Counted from the stretch's first letter, positions 9,887 through 19,998 are shown. The stretch is DNA of 64,000 bases from Macrotis lagotis (GCF_037893015.1 NC_133665.1:101957937-102021936), one strand, 5' to 3'. Notes: generated from the sequence alone by a model not told the origin. A program made the numbers and translations.

Positions 9887-9998
9887 GCCCTGAGTTCAAA
9901 TTTGAGCTCAGACACTTAAGAATTACCTAGCTATGTGGCCTTGAGCAAGCCATTTAACCCCATTGCCTTGCAAAAACCTAAAAAATAAAATAAATAAA
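9887..9998 (+). mobile_element. tRNA-derived SINE, type A, 5'-truncated
   Basis: Starts at CCCTGAGTTCAAATTTGAG without its first 45 bases or so and ends TTGCAAAAACC plus a mixed A tail. A perfect 12-base duplication TAAATATATAGG flanks it (9875-9886 and 9999-10010). Confidence 0.9.
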
Positions 9999-10007
9999 TA
10001 AATATAT

Positions 10008-10258
10008 AGGACATCTGGGTGTCATAACACATAAAACACCAAGCCTGAAGTCCGGAAGATTCATCTTCAAAAGCTCAAATCTGGTCACAGACACTTATTA
10101 CCTGTGTGACCCTGAGTAGATCACTTTAATCTGTTTGTCTTAGTTTCCTCATCTACAAAATGAGCTGGAGAAGGAAATGGCAAGTCACTCTAATACCTCT
10201 GTCAAGAAAACCAAAATGGAGTCCTGAAGAGTTGAACAAAACTGAAAAACTAAACAAC
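10008..10258 (+). mobile_element. tRNA-derived SINE, type B
   Basis: Head-like GGTGTCATAACACATAAAAC, then GAGCTGGAGAAGGAAATGGC and a TGAACAAAACTGAAAAAC tail. Confidence 0.8.
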
Positions 10259-10349
10259 AGAAATATTTAAGATAAGAATCATTCCCCAATAGATAAATAA
10301 TCAAAAACAATGTCCAAAAGAATTGCAAATAATCAATGAATATATGAAA

Positions 10350-10752
10350 TCATAATAATAATTAGCATTTATATATTACTATAAGATTTGAAAGTTACTT
10401 TATCAATATTATCTCAATTTATCCTCTTAACAACACTGGAAAGCACCAGCCCTGGAATCAGGAAGACCTGACTTCAAATTCAGCCTCAACACTTAATAAT
10501 TACCTATCTGTGTGACCATGGGTGAGTCACTTAACCCCATTGCCTTGCAAAAAAAAACAAAAAACAAAAAAAAACATTAGGAAAAGGTGTTATTATTTTC
10601 CTCATTTTATAAATAAGGAAACTGAGGCAGACTGAGTTAAATGATTTGCTCAAGGTCAATTGTAGTAGTAATTGTCTAAGGCTGAATTGAACTCAGGTCT
10701 CCCTGACTCCAGGTCCAGGATTCTATCTACTGTACTACCACTCTGCCTCTAA
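10350..10752 (-). repeat. MIR-like SINE split by a type A SINE
   Basis: The 3' part (AATATTATCTCAATTTATCC) lies left of 10436. The rest (GAAACTGAGGCAGACTGAG to GTACTACCACTCTGCC) resumes at 10574. Confidence 0.7.
10436..10573 (+). mobile_element. tRNA-derived SINE, type A, 5'-truncated
   Basis: Begins near AAGCACCAGCCCTGG and ends TTGCCTTGC plus an A tail interrupted by single C. Confidence 0.9.
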
Positions 10753-11019
10753 ATCATGATTTAAGTCACTAAAAGTAAGAATAATTCAAATTAAAACAAT
10801 CCTGAAGGTTGACTTCATTCAAAGCAATGATAAAAAGGATTAAAAAAGGAAATGGTGCTATGAGGAGATAAGGCATATTAATACGCTATTAGCAGAACAA
10901 AATTTTGGCCAACTCTTCCAGAAAACATTCAGGAACTATGCCAGAAAGATTTCTAAACTATTTACCTCCTTTGACTTATTGTTCTTTTTTTTCAATCAGT
11001 CCATTTGCCTTTATTCTAC

Positions 11020-11290
11020 TACAAATTTATTTTATTTTATTTTCAATTTATGGAATAATATAGGCATTTCTGTAATATAGTGCAGTAAAAAGATGATTGA
11101 ATATGAAATTGAAAATCTATCATTAAAAACATGCATTTCCCTCCAAATGTACAACAAAGTTATCAAGTAAATTTCTTGCTTTTTTCTTTTTTTTTTCCTT
11201 CCCTCTAACCCCACACTGGAGATGACTACCATTAGACACAAATACGTATACATTTGTAAAATTGTTTTATACAAATCTATATCAGATTAC
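11020..11290 (-). repeat. Retroelement 3' segment in reverse orientation
   Basis: TATTTTCAATTTATGG, then AGTGCAGTAAAAAGATG, then GATGACTACCATTAGACAC. The wording looks like a marsupial LINE 3' region distinct from the L1 end at 9568. The family is not assigned. Confidence 0.45.
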
Positions 11291-11599
11291 TCACTGTTAA
11301 GAGGTGAGATGAGGGAAGGGAGGGAGCCAGAAAAATGTGGAACACAAAAATCCTACAAAAAATGAATATTGAAAACTATCTTTACATGTAACTGGAACAA
11401 ACTGTTTAAAGCATTAAAAAATTATATTTACCAGTTCTTTTTTTCTAGATAAAGATAATATTTTTGTTCATATGTCCTTTTTTTAAATTTGTGTATCTAT
11501 AAAAGTCAAAATGATAATCTCTCAAAGCCATTCTTAAAACAATATTGCTATCACTGTAAATGTTCTCTTGGTTCTGCTCACTTTGCCCTTCATTGTTTC

Positions 11600-11878
11600 A
11601 TTAATAACTTAGTGATCTTTTTACCAAGCATATACCCCAAGGAGCTCAAAGATAAAATAAACAACATCCAATATAAAACTATATTTAAGGCATATTTTTA
11701 TGGTTATCAAAGAACTGGGTGACTATTGAATAGAGAAACTGTCATATAAATGTGTTGGTATAGAATTGTGTGGCAAGAAATGATGAATATGAGTAATTCA
11801 GAGAGACATGACAATATTTGTAGTTACTGATGCAGAATGAAGTAAGTAGAACTGGAGAAAAAGTATATCTACAATAAC

Positions 11879-11930
<52 letters not shown>

Positions 11931-12060
11931 CAACAATAAAAGGAAGCTAAACTGAGTGATTTTAAAAGCCATTATTGGTCTCAAAGAACAAAGAATGAAA
12001 CATCATGACTCCCTTTCCTTGGCAAAGAATAGTGGTACTAATGGGTGGAGTATTTTTGCT
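11600..12060 (+). repeat. L1 LINE ORF2 C-terminal remnant
   Basis: Plus-strand frames give KNWVTIE near 11713 and LMQNEVSRTGEK near 11830, which correspond to the end of L1 ORF2. An (AG)n tract interrupts it at 11882-11928. No open frame is left. Confidence 0.55.
11882..11928. repeat. (AG)n microsatellite
   Basis: A pure AG tract of about 47 bases. Open frames across it are artefacts. Confidence 0.98.
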
Positions 12061-12334
12061 CAAGTAAGTTGAATTTTTTTTATTGGGGGGGGGTAGGAGA
12101 TTAGTTAAAAAGGAGGATTCAATTGTGGAAGGAGGGAGTATAGAAGCAGATTTATTCAAAATTACTATGACAAAGGAAAAGGCATGAGGAAATTTTTTTA
12201 ATTCTAAGGTTAATGAAAAAATTAATTACCCCATATTACATATGAGGAAAATGTATATCAGAGGGGAAGTAACGTGTACAGGGTTTCACACATAGTAATT
12301 AGTACAACCAGCACTCCAACATAGATCATAGGTG

Positions 12335-12520
12335 TGCATTGGATTTGACTCTGAAAGGAACCTTAGAAGCCAACTAGTTCAACCTGCTCATTTTAAGAAA
12401 GAGGAAACCTAATGCCCCCCAGAAAGGAAGCAATAAGCCCAAGGACACAGAGCAAGAAAGAGAAGGATCAAAATTTGAACCCAGGTCTTCTGATTCCAAA
12501 TCCAGGCTTGCTGTGCTTTT
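12335..12520 (-). repeat. MIR-like SINE
   Basis: GGAACCTTAGAAGCCAACTAG, then AGCCCAAGGACACAGAGC, then GAACCCAGGTCTTCTGATTCC. Confidence 0.75.
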
Positions 12521-12633
12521 CTGCCAGAAGTGATGCCCGAGACTGCCTGCCATTGGTCCAACTCTTGCTTTTCCAACTATCCCCTAGATTTTCTCAGGGC
12601 ACAAATTATCCAAGTGTATAGGTATGTTTCTGT

Positions 12634-13433
12634 GAGAGACAGAGGCAGAGGCAGAAAGGGAAAAAGAGACAGAGAGACAAGTGTCAGAGAGATAGAGATA
12701 CAGAGACACAGAAAAAGACCGAAAGAGAAAAAGGCAGAGTCAGAGAAAAAAAGAGAGTCAGAGACAGAGAAATAGAGTCAGAGTTAGACAAAGTGACAAA
12801 GAGAACTGTCAGAGAGACAGAGACAGAGACAGACATAGAAAGGACAAAACAAGACAGAGTTAGAGAGATAGAGACAGACAGAGAGAGAGGCAGAGACAGA
12901 AAGGGGGAAAGAGCAGACACCAAGAGAACAGAGAGACAGAGAAGCAGATACATAAAAAAGACAGAGTCAGAGAGATAAGAGAGAGACAGACATAGAAAGA
13001 GACAGAGTCAAAGAGATACAGAGGGTGGCTAGGTGGTGTAGTAGATAAAGCACCAGTCCTGGAGTCAGGAGTGCCTGAGTTCAAATCTGACCTCAGACAC
13101 TTAATAATTCCCTAGTTGTGTGGCCATTCCCTAGTTTTGTGGCCTTGGGCAAGCCACTTAACCCCTTTTGCCTTGCAAAAAAAAAAGATTTAGCAAAAAG
13201 ATACAGAGACACAGACGTAGGAAGGATAGAGAGACATACACACAGTCAGACAGACATAGAAATGCAGAGACAGAAAGGGAGAAAGAGATAAAGACAGAGA
13301 AAATAGAGAGAGAAGCAGAGAGAGAGAGAGTCAGAAAGAGAAGAGTCAGAGACAGATCTAGAAAGAGACAGAGACAGTTAGTTAGAAAGATAGAATCAAA
13401 GAGAAAGACAGAGACAGACATAGAAAGGACAGA
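12634..13433. repeat. GAGACA/GAGATA-type low-complexity tract, left part
   Basis: Hexamer-like units (GAGACA, GAGAGA, GATAGA, GTCAGA) run with irregular interruptions. The tract is broken by a type A SINE (13024-13194) and ends where the MRTO4 retrocopy begins. Arginine/glutamate-rich plus frames and serine/leucine-rich minus frames here are translation of the repeat, not genes. Confidence 0.95.
13024..13194 (+). mobile_element. tRNA-derived SINE, type A, with internal 19-base duplication
   Basis: Inserted in the GAGACA tract, with flanks AAAGAGATACAGAG (13010-13023) and AAAAAGATACAGAG (13195-13208). The segment ATTCCCTAGTTGTGTGGCC is repeated with one change at 13107-13125 and 13126-13144, which makes this copy longer than its siblings. 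Confidence 0.92.
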
Positions 13434-13500
13434 GACGGAGCCCCCACGACGCCGGGGTCCTGGCAGGCGCCACCGGGACTCCGCACGTGCTGGCAGCATC

Positions 13501-14242
13501 ATGCCCAAGTCCAAACGCGACAAGAAAGTTTCCTTAACGAAGACTGCCAAGAAGGGCTTAGAACTCAAACAAAACCTGATAAAAGGGCTTCGAAAATGTG
13601 TGGACATCTACAAATACATTTTCATCTTCTCAGTGGCAAACATGAGGAACAGCAAACTGAAGGATATCAGGAGTGCCTGGAAGCACAGCCGGATTTTCTT
13701 TGGCAAGAACAAAGTTATGATGGTGGCTTTGGGTTGAGGGCCTTCTGATGAATATAAGGACAATCTGCACCAGGTCAGCCAGAAGCTGAGGGGTGAGGTC
13801 GGTCTCTTGTTTACCAAGAGAACAAAGAAGGAAGTGAATGAGTGGTTCAATGAGTATTCAGAGATAGATTACCGCCCGGGCTGGTAACAAAGCGACTTTT
13901 ACCATCAGTCTGCATGCCGGACCCCTGGAGCCATTCCCCCACTCGATGGAGCCTCAGTTGAGGCAGCTTGGTCTGCCCACTGCTCTCAAGAAAAGTGTGG
14001 TGACCTTGATCTCAGACTATCAAGTGTGTAAAGAGGGCGACGAGCTGACCCCTGAGCAGGCCCGAGTCCTGAAGCTGTTTGGGTTTGAAATGGCAGAGTT
14101 TAGGGTTAACATCAAGTACCTGTGGCAGGCTGAGTCAGGGAAGTTTGAGCATCTTGGGGAGGACGCAGAGGAGGACAAGGATGATGACGATGGTGACAAT
14201 AGCTCCTCAAAGGAATCTGAAGACTCAGAGGATGACGACTGA
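13501..14242 (+). pseudogene. MRTO4: MRTO4 (mRNA turnover protein 4 homologue) processed pseudogene
   Basis: The start reads [19 protein letters not shown], then [14 protein letters not shown] and, after a frame change, [16 protein letters not shown] and [18 protein letters not shown]. The end is an acidic SEDSEDDD tail with TGA at 14240-14242. These are the start, middle and end of MRTO4, the nucleolar P0-like factor that binds pre-60S particles during ribosome assembly. The sequence is continuous, while the parent gene has several introns, so this is a reverse-transcribed copy. Disabling changes are few. A TGA at 13735-13737 replaces the codon after VMMVALG, consistent with CGA to TGA decay. 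One extra C lies at 13872-13873. The remaining codons keep MRTO4 order to the end (about 245 codons in total), so the copy is complete and fairly young. Confidence 0.93.
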
Positions 14243-14378
14243 CCGGGGACAGCCTGGCCAGGAGCCCTGCAAGCTGCCCAGAGCAGCAGCCTCCCTTCTC
14301 CAAGGAAGGAGACTTTTTTTATGCAAGACTCTCAGAAGGGAGAGGTGGGGTCCACAATGGGACTATGTTTTTATATAG

Positions 14379-14384
14379 AATAAA
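14379..14384 (+). promoter_or_regulatory. Inherited polyadenylation signal AATAAA of the retrocopy
   Basis: It lies about 137 bases after the MRTO4 stop codon, a normal place for the parental signal. No A tail follows within 40 bases, so it was probably bypassed in the RNA that was copied. Confidence 0.6.
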
Positions 14385-14849
14385 GCATTCTCTGTGGAGT
14401 GGGTGCACCTGGGTTCTCCCTGGGGACAGTGGGAAGAACATGGCTCCTTGCTGCCAGGGCTGGCAGAGGCCCTAACCATCTGCCCACTTCTCTAACTTCA
14501 AGCCTGGAGGTTCCAAAGTAAGAGAGGTTAGTTACTGTCTTTGTGCTTCTCTCTCCCTGTGTCGCTCACTTTCTCCTGCTCCACCTTCCTCCATGATAGC
14601 AAATGGCAACGTTGGGATTTTAGATGATGCAACCTCTAGAGAAAGCCCCTAGTACCTCTGTAGTGAAGTGGTCAGACTCAGGGAGGACAGAGGGGTGGAG
14701 TGCTAGGGTCCTGAGAGAGGGTCCAGTGCTCCATGGTGCAGGGTGAGACATCCTGGATTGGGCTGTGTATAGGGTAGAGGCAAGAAGCTCTGGGCTTGGC
14801 TATGTGCCAAGACAGGGACCGTGACTCCATTTTGGCTGCCTCCCACAAT

Positions 14850-15045
14850 GCTAATTATTCATAGAGCACTTTTTGAAGGTTTACAGAATATTCTCCTCCA
14901 GACATCCCTCTGATGTGGGTGCGATGAGTGTTGTCTCCGTTTCACAGATGAGGAAACTGAAATTGACTTGCCTGTGTCCATGATGGGGAGGATTCGAACC
15001 TAAGTCTTAACTCCAAAATCCAGTGTTCATCCACTGTGCCATGCT
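14850..15045 (-). repeat. MIR-like SINE within the retrocopied 3' region
   Basis: TTTCACAGATGAGGAAACTG, GGATTCGAACCTAAG and CATCCACTGTGCCATGC give reverse MIR order. Confidence 0.7.
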
Positions 15046-15378
15046 CTTTCTTATAACTCCAGAGGCATAACACCTGGTAGCTTCTTGGTACCAGCAATGA
15101 CAGGGCACCAGATGACCTGCTGGGGATGCAGCCCCTGGGCTCAGTATCATCTAGGGGGTCTTCCCTGGTGAAGACCACAGACCCTTTCTCGGAATATTTT
15201 TCAATGTTTAAAATTCCCAGTATCACAAAGGAAACCAACCAGACAGAAATAGTTATCTATTTTTAGACAGTCTAGGCATAAGTTGCCCTTTTTTCCTTTC
15301 TCAGTCCCCCTTTAATGCCTTCCCTCCTGACCCGGTCTTGTTTCTACACTGTTGATCCCATAATTTACCCCCTTAGAC

Positions 15379-15478
15379 TGGGAGTTCCTTGAGGGCAGGG
15401 ACTGACTTTTGCCTTTTTACCCCCCCCCCATTACCTGCACATAGTTGGAGCTTAATAAATGTTTGTTGGCTGACTGGC
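15379..15478 (+). repeat. L2 LINE 3' end, followed by an A run
   Basis: CTGGGAGTTCCTTGAGGGCAG and GCTTAATAAATGTTTGTTGG give a clear L2 terminus. The 10-base A run after it is unusual for L2 and fits the end of a polyadenylated RNA. Confidence 0.85.
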
Positions 15479-15488
15479 AAAAAAAAAA

Positions 15489-15671
15489 GTTCAGAGACAG
15501 AAAGACAGAGACAGATGTAGAGAGGCAAAGACAGAAAGGGAGAAAGAGGCAGAGGCAGAGAAATAGAGAAGCAGAGACAGAGAGACAGAAAGATATGAGA
15601 GATAAAGACCATCAGGCAGAGACAGAGAGTCACAGAGAGACAAGGACAGAGTCAGAGTCAGAGACAGACAC
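15489..15671. repeat. GAGACA-type low-complexity tract, right part
   Basis: Same unit composition as 12634-13433 (CAGAGACAGAAAGACAGAGA and variants). Probably the other half of one tract split by the MRTO4 retrocopy. Confidence 0.9.
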
Positions 15672-15689
15672 CGGAGAAGGGGGTCTCAG

Positions 15690-16345
15690 GAGAAGGGGGA
15701 ATTAGAAGAGTTCATGGGCGTATATATTCGCCTCTATTCCGGCTCTTTCAATTTTGCCAACAGCTGGATGTCTTTCAATCACATTTTGCAATCAAACCCA
15801 TATCAGGGTTGACTTTTCCCATGCTTGGCTTCATCCCAAAGAGTGTTTTCAGAGAGCGATGAGTGAGGGCAGCTTGGAGTAAGAGTGGGTTTCCCACTCT
15901 TAATTCCTGAAAACAGTCCCCACATGCAGCCACTCCCTGGATGCCCCCAACCCCAGCATACCTCCCGGTGAGCTGGATCTTCGCCAGCTCCCTACTTCTC
16001 TCCGAGTTGTGTAGACATAGCCTATGCTTGACCCCACCTGACTGCCTGCCCTCCCTCTTCCCCACCCTGAGGACTCTTGGTCCTGTTACAGAGGAATGTT
16101 CACTTGCTACTGTGGGTCCTTGTCTCCAAGTGTTCTTATTTCACTCTACTCCCCTTCCTGGATTTTTGGCTCTAGACAAAGGAGGCTACTGGATCCAACA
16201 GTCCTCCCTCCTGCCCTTCCTCATCTCAATCCACTGAAATCCTTCTCTTCTCTCCAGGCCCCGACTCAGGCTCCCTTGGAGCCTTCCTGGATCATACAGC
16301 TTTAACCGGACTTAGAGCAGTAAAGATCCTTTGAAATAGTCCTGC
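15690..16345. other. Non-repetitive block, no recognised gene
   Basis: GC-richer, non-repeat sequence with open frames of up to about 98 codons on both strands. None matches a protein I recognise. Pyrimidine runs and CAG sites occur but do not define an exon. Confidence 0.4.
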
Positions 16346-16350
16346 CCTGG

Positions 16351-16652
16351 GGACAGTTAGTTGGCACAGTAAATAGAATATTGACCCTGGAGTCAGGAGG
16401 GCCTGGGTTCAAATCTAACCTGAGATACTTACAAGCTACGCAACCCTAGACAAATTATTTTTTTTTTTAGATTTTTCAAGGCAATAGGGTTAAGTGGCTT
16501 GCCCAAGGCCACACAGCTAGGTAAATATTAAGTGTCTGAAGCCAGATTTGAACTCAGGTACTCCTGACTCCAAGGCCAGTGCTCTATCCACTGCACCACC
16601 TAGCTGCCCCTAGACAAATTATTTAATCCCAATTGCCTCAAAAAAAAAAGAG
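16351..16652 (+). mobile_element. tRNA-derived SINE (older, CAATTGCCTC end) split by a younger SINE
   Basis: The left half ends at TAGACAAATTATTT (16447-16460). The right half resumes after a second copy of those 14 bases (16611-16624) and closes AATTGCCTC plus poly(A). Confidence 0.9.
16461..16610 (-). mobile_element. tRNA-derived SINE, type A, nested
   Basis: A complete reverse copy (T run, TGGCTTGCCCAAGGCC, TAGCTGCCCC) bracketed by the perfect 14-base duplication of its host SINE. Confidence 0.95.
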
Positions 16653-16654
16653 AA

Positions 16655-16770
16655 GAAATCATCTAGTCCAAACTCTTCACCTTACTAACATAGAGCTGAT
16701 GCCTAGTCAAGACTAAGTAACTTACCCATTCAAAACCAGGTTCCCAATCCCAGATTCTTTATCACATTCT
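16655..16770 (-). repeat. MIR-like SINE fragment
   Basis: ATCATCTAGTCCAAACTC, then AAGTAACTTACCCATTC, then TCCCAATCCCAGATTC. Highly decayed. Confidence 0.5.
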
Positions 16771-16844
16771 CCCTCTCTCCTCACCTCTTATTAGAGCTTG
16801 TCTGGGTTTCTCCTTTATCCTTATGAAATTTGATTTGGCATCAT

Positions 16845-16938
16845 ATTTAGGGACTCTTGTAAATTATAAACTCCTAAAGGGCAGTTTTATAGCCTCAGTA
16901 ACCAGTATAGGTTATTAAATGTTTGTTGAATTAAAATC
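16845..16938 (+). repeat. L2 LINE 3' end
   Basis: AAACTCCTAAAGGGCAG, then GGTTATTAAATGTTTGTTG. Confidence 0.7.
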
Positions 16939-17129
16939 ATTAGTTTTCATTTGTCTTCTTTCCCCTTTATGAGTCCCTATTATAAAGAATAGAAAAGATC
17001 CAATGAAGGAAAAAATTCTATTATTTAGTAGGGAAAAACCTAGTATAAAGAATAGGAACATTGGGGGAAAAGATTGTGAGAATTCCCCCTCCCCGCACAC
17101 CCCTTTACAATTCACCTTTACATCTCCTT

Positions 17130-17240
17130 CCATTGGAATGTAAGTTCTTTCAGGATAAGGACTGTGCTTTTGTTTTGATTTGAGTTTTTTCCCTTCCCTA
17201 TCACCAAGCAGAGTAACTGGCAATAACAAGAAGAATCTTT
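17130..17240 (+). repeat. L2 LINE 3' end, weak
   Basis: GGAATGTAAGTTCTTTCAGG, then GGACTGTGCTTTTG; the terminal AATAAA-type part is lost. Confidence 0.5.
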
Positions 17241-18199
17241 TTAAGCCCTTACCACAAATACAAATATAAGTGGAAACAAAGATGCCTGTCCTCAAGGAGC
17301 TTATATTCTAATGGGGAAAGGAATTAACACCAAAGGAAGATAAAAGGGGGTGCTGTGGCGGGGTGTGTTTAGTTGAAGATACCTTGTTTCAGGATATGGT
17401 AGAGAAAAACTAGAGGTTAGCCAGAAAAGGAAGGAACTGGCTGGTTTGGGAACCCTGACCCAGCTCTGGGAGAAGTCATCCAATCAGAGGGAGAGGCGAA
17501 AAGGGCAATGGGAATTCCAGGGCTGAAGTGATCTTCCAAGATGAAGTTTCTGACCCGTGGTGAGGGGAGTCTTCTCTAGAGAGAGACAAAGACAGGAACA
17601 TGGCTGACAATTAATAAATGCTTCATTGAGCCTGCTCAATCAATAATCTCTGTAATTTAATATTTGAGGATATAAGGACTTTTCTAGTTACCTGATGGTA
17701 TTTCTTTGTTTTTCCTAGAGGGTACCTCTAGGAGGTGCCTCATTAAAGCAAATAGAAGAAAGAGAGGTTCATCAAGAGCAGAAACTGATTCCCCAGCAAA
17801 CTGAAGACTCCTGTAAAACAACACCCATGTCTTTCCCCTCAGATAGGAAGAGGATATTGTATCATCTACATTTTTTAATACCTCCTCCTTCTCTCCATCA
17901 CTCTCAAGGCACTGGATTGTCAATACCACTTTACATTCATGCTCTGATCATCAGAGGATATGGACACATGAAGTCTTGGGAGAAAAGTCAGGAGATAAAA
18001 GAGTAAAACAATGAGGATATGACTGGCCTCATAGGAACCTCCAAAGTTCATAATCCTTCTTACTCATATCATAACCAGAGATTGAATGTAAAGAAATCTG
18101 GGTTTATAGAATATCTAATAATATTTTCCAGTCTCCTCAGGATGTGGCATTGTTTTTGAACCATTCCGGAACTCAGAGGAAGCCAGGAAAGTCCAAGAT
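17241..18199. other. No gene seen; mostly unique sequence
   Basis: Apart from a short dispersed-repeat phrase (TGTCCTCAAGGAGCTTATA near 17288), nothing was recognised. Open frames of 60-81 codons lack support. Confidence 0.4.
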
Positions 18200-18209
18200 A
18201 AGAGTTCCA

Positions 18210-18353
18210 GGGGCAGTTAGGTGGCGCAGTGGATAGAGCACCGGCCCTGGAGTCAGGAGTAGCTGAGTTCAAATCCGACCTCAAACACTTAATAATTACC
18301 TAGCTGTGTGACCTTGGGCAAGTCACTTAACCCCATTGCCTTGCAAAAAAAAA
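18210..18353 (+). mobile_element. tRNA-derived SINE, type A
   Basis: A nearly full consensus copy flanked by AAGAGTTCCA (18200-18209 and 18354-18363). Confidence 0.95.
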
Positions 18354-18562
18354 AAGAGTTCCATCACTTAAAAAGAAGCAAGTATAAAACTGTTCTGAGG
18401 ACCCAAGGTCACTATCCCAAGGAAGTATGGTCATCTTGAATCCTCAATGAAAGTATATGGACTAAATGAACAATTTTTGAGTACCTGTTATATTTGTGGG
18501 GTTCAGGGCTCTAGAAAACCACAGGTATGACACATGAAAGTTTTGCGGATTTTTTAAAGCAA

Positions 18563-18705
18563 TGGGGCAGCTAAGTGGCTCAGTGGAAAGAACTTCTCCT
18601 GGAGTCAGAAAGACCCAAATTCACATCTGGTCTCATTCACTTCATACTTACCAGCTGTGTGACCCTGGGCAAGTCACTTAAACCTGATTGCCTCATAATA
18701 AATAA
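18563..18705 (+). mobile_element. tRNA-derived SINE, older type A-like copy
   Basis: GGGGCAGCTAAGTGGCTCAG to AACCTGATTGCCTCATAAT. The CTGATTGCCTCA end marks an older form than TTGCCTTGC copies. Confidence 0.85.
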
Positions 18706-18894
18706 AGAAGTAAAACTGCAATGTTCTCTCTTAACTGGGAGCAATCCTTTTGAGTTTAGGAACCAAATGTTAATAACAGTTTGGAGAAGCTAAGATGTTA
18801 AGCTCCCAAAGGGGAGGAATCCATTCTACTACCATCACCACCATCATCTTCCTCACAACAGGGACTTTCTCTTCCCCTCCAGAAGACAGGGTCT

Positions 18895-18990
18895 ACTCTC
18901 TCCACAAGACTGGAAGCCCCTTGAGGACAGGAGCTCTGTCCCCTCCATCCTTCTGTATCTCCTCCAGAGCTTGGTATAGAAATCTCCATA
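18895..18990 (+). repeat. L2 LINE 3' fragment
   Basis: ACTGGAAGCCCCTTGAGGAC, then TTCTGTATCTCCTCCAGAGC, then TTGGTATAG. Confidence 0.65.
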
Positions 18991-18999
18991 CACCGTGTG

Positions 19000-19440
19000 A
19001 AATATGTGACATCCTCCCTGGTCTGAAAGAGCTTGCATTCTGGCCTTAAGATTGAGCCTCCAGGGTCTCAGTACAGAGGGCCTCTTCCGTGCCTTTTAAT
19101 TAGACTTGACATGGGCCAGGCTTTGCTCATCACAAGAGAACTTTCAGACCTGAGATCAGACAGGCCTCTGGGTTTTCCCTCCCACAACCAAACAGGTTCA
19201 TCTAGTCTAATTAAGGCCCTGACTATCCCCTAAACGTTTTTTTAAGACTATGGAGAGGAGCAGTCAAGGGGGAAGAGGGAAAGCCAGCCCCTGACCCCCA
19301 GTTAGTGGTCAGGGCACCAGCAAATGGAAGCTCCACTTCCTCCATTCTGGACTCCTCCCCTCCCTCCTTTAATCTCATAATGATTTTTCCCCCTGCTCAC
19401 AGCTCCAATTTACTTCTTTTATAAGCATTACTGAATGAAT
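19000..19440. other. Non-repetitive block with TAATTA motifs
   Basis: No repeat or gene recognised. TTTTAATTAGAC near 19096 and TCTAATTAAGG near 19206 are homeodomain-type cores. Regulatory function is only a possibility. Confidence 0.3.
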
Positions 19441-19484
19441 ACTATATAGAGTTCCATACTCAGGACTGGTAATACAAAGATAAA

Positions 19485-19690
19485 ACGCTTCAGTTTCCTC
19501 ATTTGTAAAATGGGGATAATAATAACTACCTGGAGTTGTTGAGGCAATAAAATGAGATACTTTGGGGAATGCACTTTGCATAGCTTAAAGCACTTTGTAT
19601 AAATGCTAGCTATTATGATCATTTTACTGTGAGCTCTTTAAAATCAGGAATCATATTTTACATGCTTTGTACTCACATACATGCATAGGT
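19485..19690 (+). repeat. MIR-like 3' half plus short L2-like end
   Basis: CAGTTTCCTCATTTGTAAAA, GGGGATAATAATAAC and AAATGCTAGCTATTAT (MIR 3' half). Then GTGAGCTCTTTAAAATCAGG (L2-like). Confidence 0.7.
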
Positions 19691-19826
19691 TCCATCTAAA
19701 GGGTCTTTTTTTTAATGGAGGCAATTAAGGGTTTTCGACAGATTTGAAGTCAGGTTCTTCTGACTCCTGGGCTCCACCTTAGCTGCCCCCCACCCAATAG
19801 AGGATCTTCATCAATACTAACTTTAA

Positions 19827-19998
19827 GGGCTGCTAGGTGGCGAAGTGGATAAAGCACCAGCCCTGGAGTCAGGAGTACCTGGGTTCAAATCCGGTCTCAG
19901 ACACGTAGTAATTACCTAGCTGTGTGGCCTTGGACAAGCCACTTAACCCCGTTTGCCTTGCAAAAAAAAAAAAAAAAAAAAAAAAAAACCTAAAAAAA
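19827..19998 (+). mobile_element. tRNA-derived SINE, type A, young copy
   Basis: Full length with an uninterrupted A run of about 26 bases, then CCTAAAAAAAA. The 14-base duplication AATACTAACTTTAA is perfect (19813-19826 and 19999-20012). One of the youngest-looking insertions here. Confidence 0.96.

Larger units (their letters stand above)
9500..11440 (+). repeat. L1 LINE ORF2 3' portion and 3' UTR, decayed, with several insertions
   Basis: At about 9525 the plus frame reads KNKTDNFDYVKF, equivalent to the KWDLIKLKSF stretch of L1 ORF2. Around 10765-10900 frames resemble the REMQIKTT...EEIGT part. An L1-type 3' end (AATGAATATTGAAAACTATC) lies near 11362. Insertions sit at 9568-9743, 9887-9998, 10008-10258, 10350-10752 and about 11020-11290. 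The ORF2 remnant is full of stops. Confidence 0.65.
13435..15488 (+). mobile_element. Processed retrocopy unit with probable read-through 3' end
   Basis: The unit starts with a GC-rich 5' UTR-like segment joined abruptly to GAGACA repeat and ends in a 10-base A run at 15479-15488, after which the same GAGACA-type repeat resumes. Between lie the MRTO4-derived sequence, an unused-looking AATAAA at 14379, an MIR-like SINE, and an L2 3' end supplying a second AATAAA near 15452. I infer the inserted RNA read through the proximal signal and was cleaved after the L2-derived one. The target duplication cannot be fixed because the target is itself repetitive. Confidence 0.6.

Noticed and set aside
13158-13737. 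Long overlapping frames (149 codons minus, 189 codons plus) across the GAGACA tract
   Set aside because: Arginine/glutamate-rich and serine/leucine-rich translation of a low-complexity repeat. Only the MRTO4 part of the plus frame (from 13501) is meaningful.
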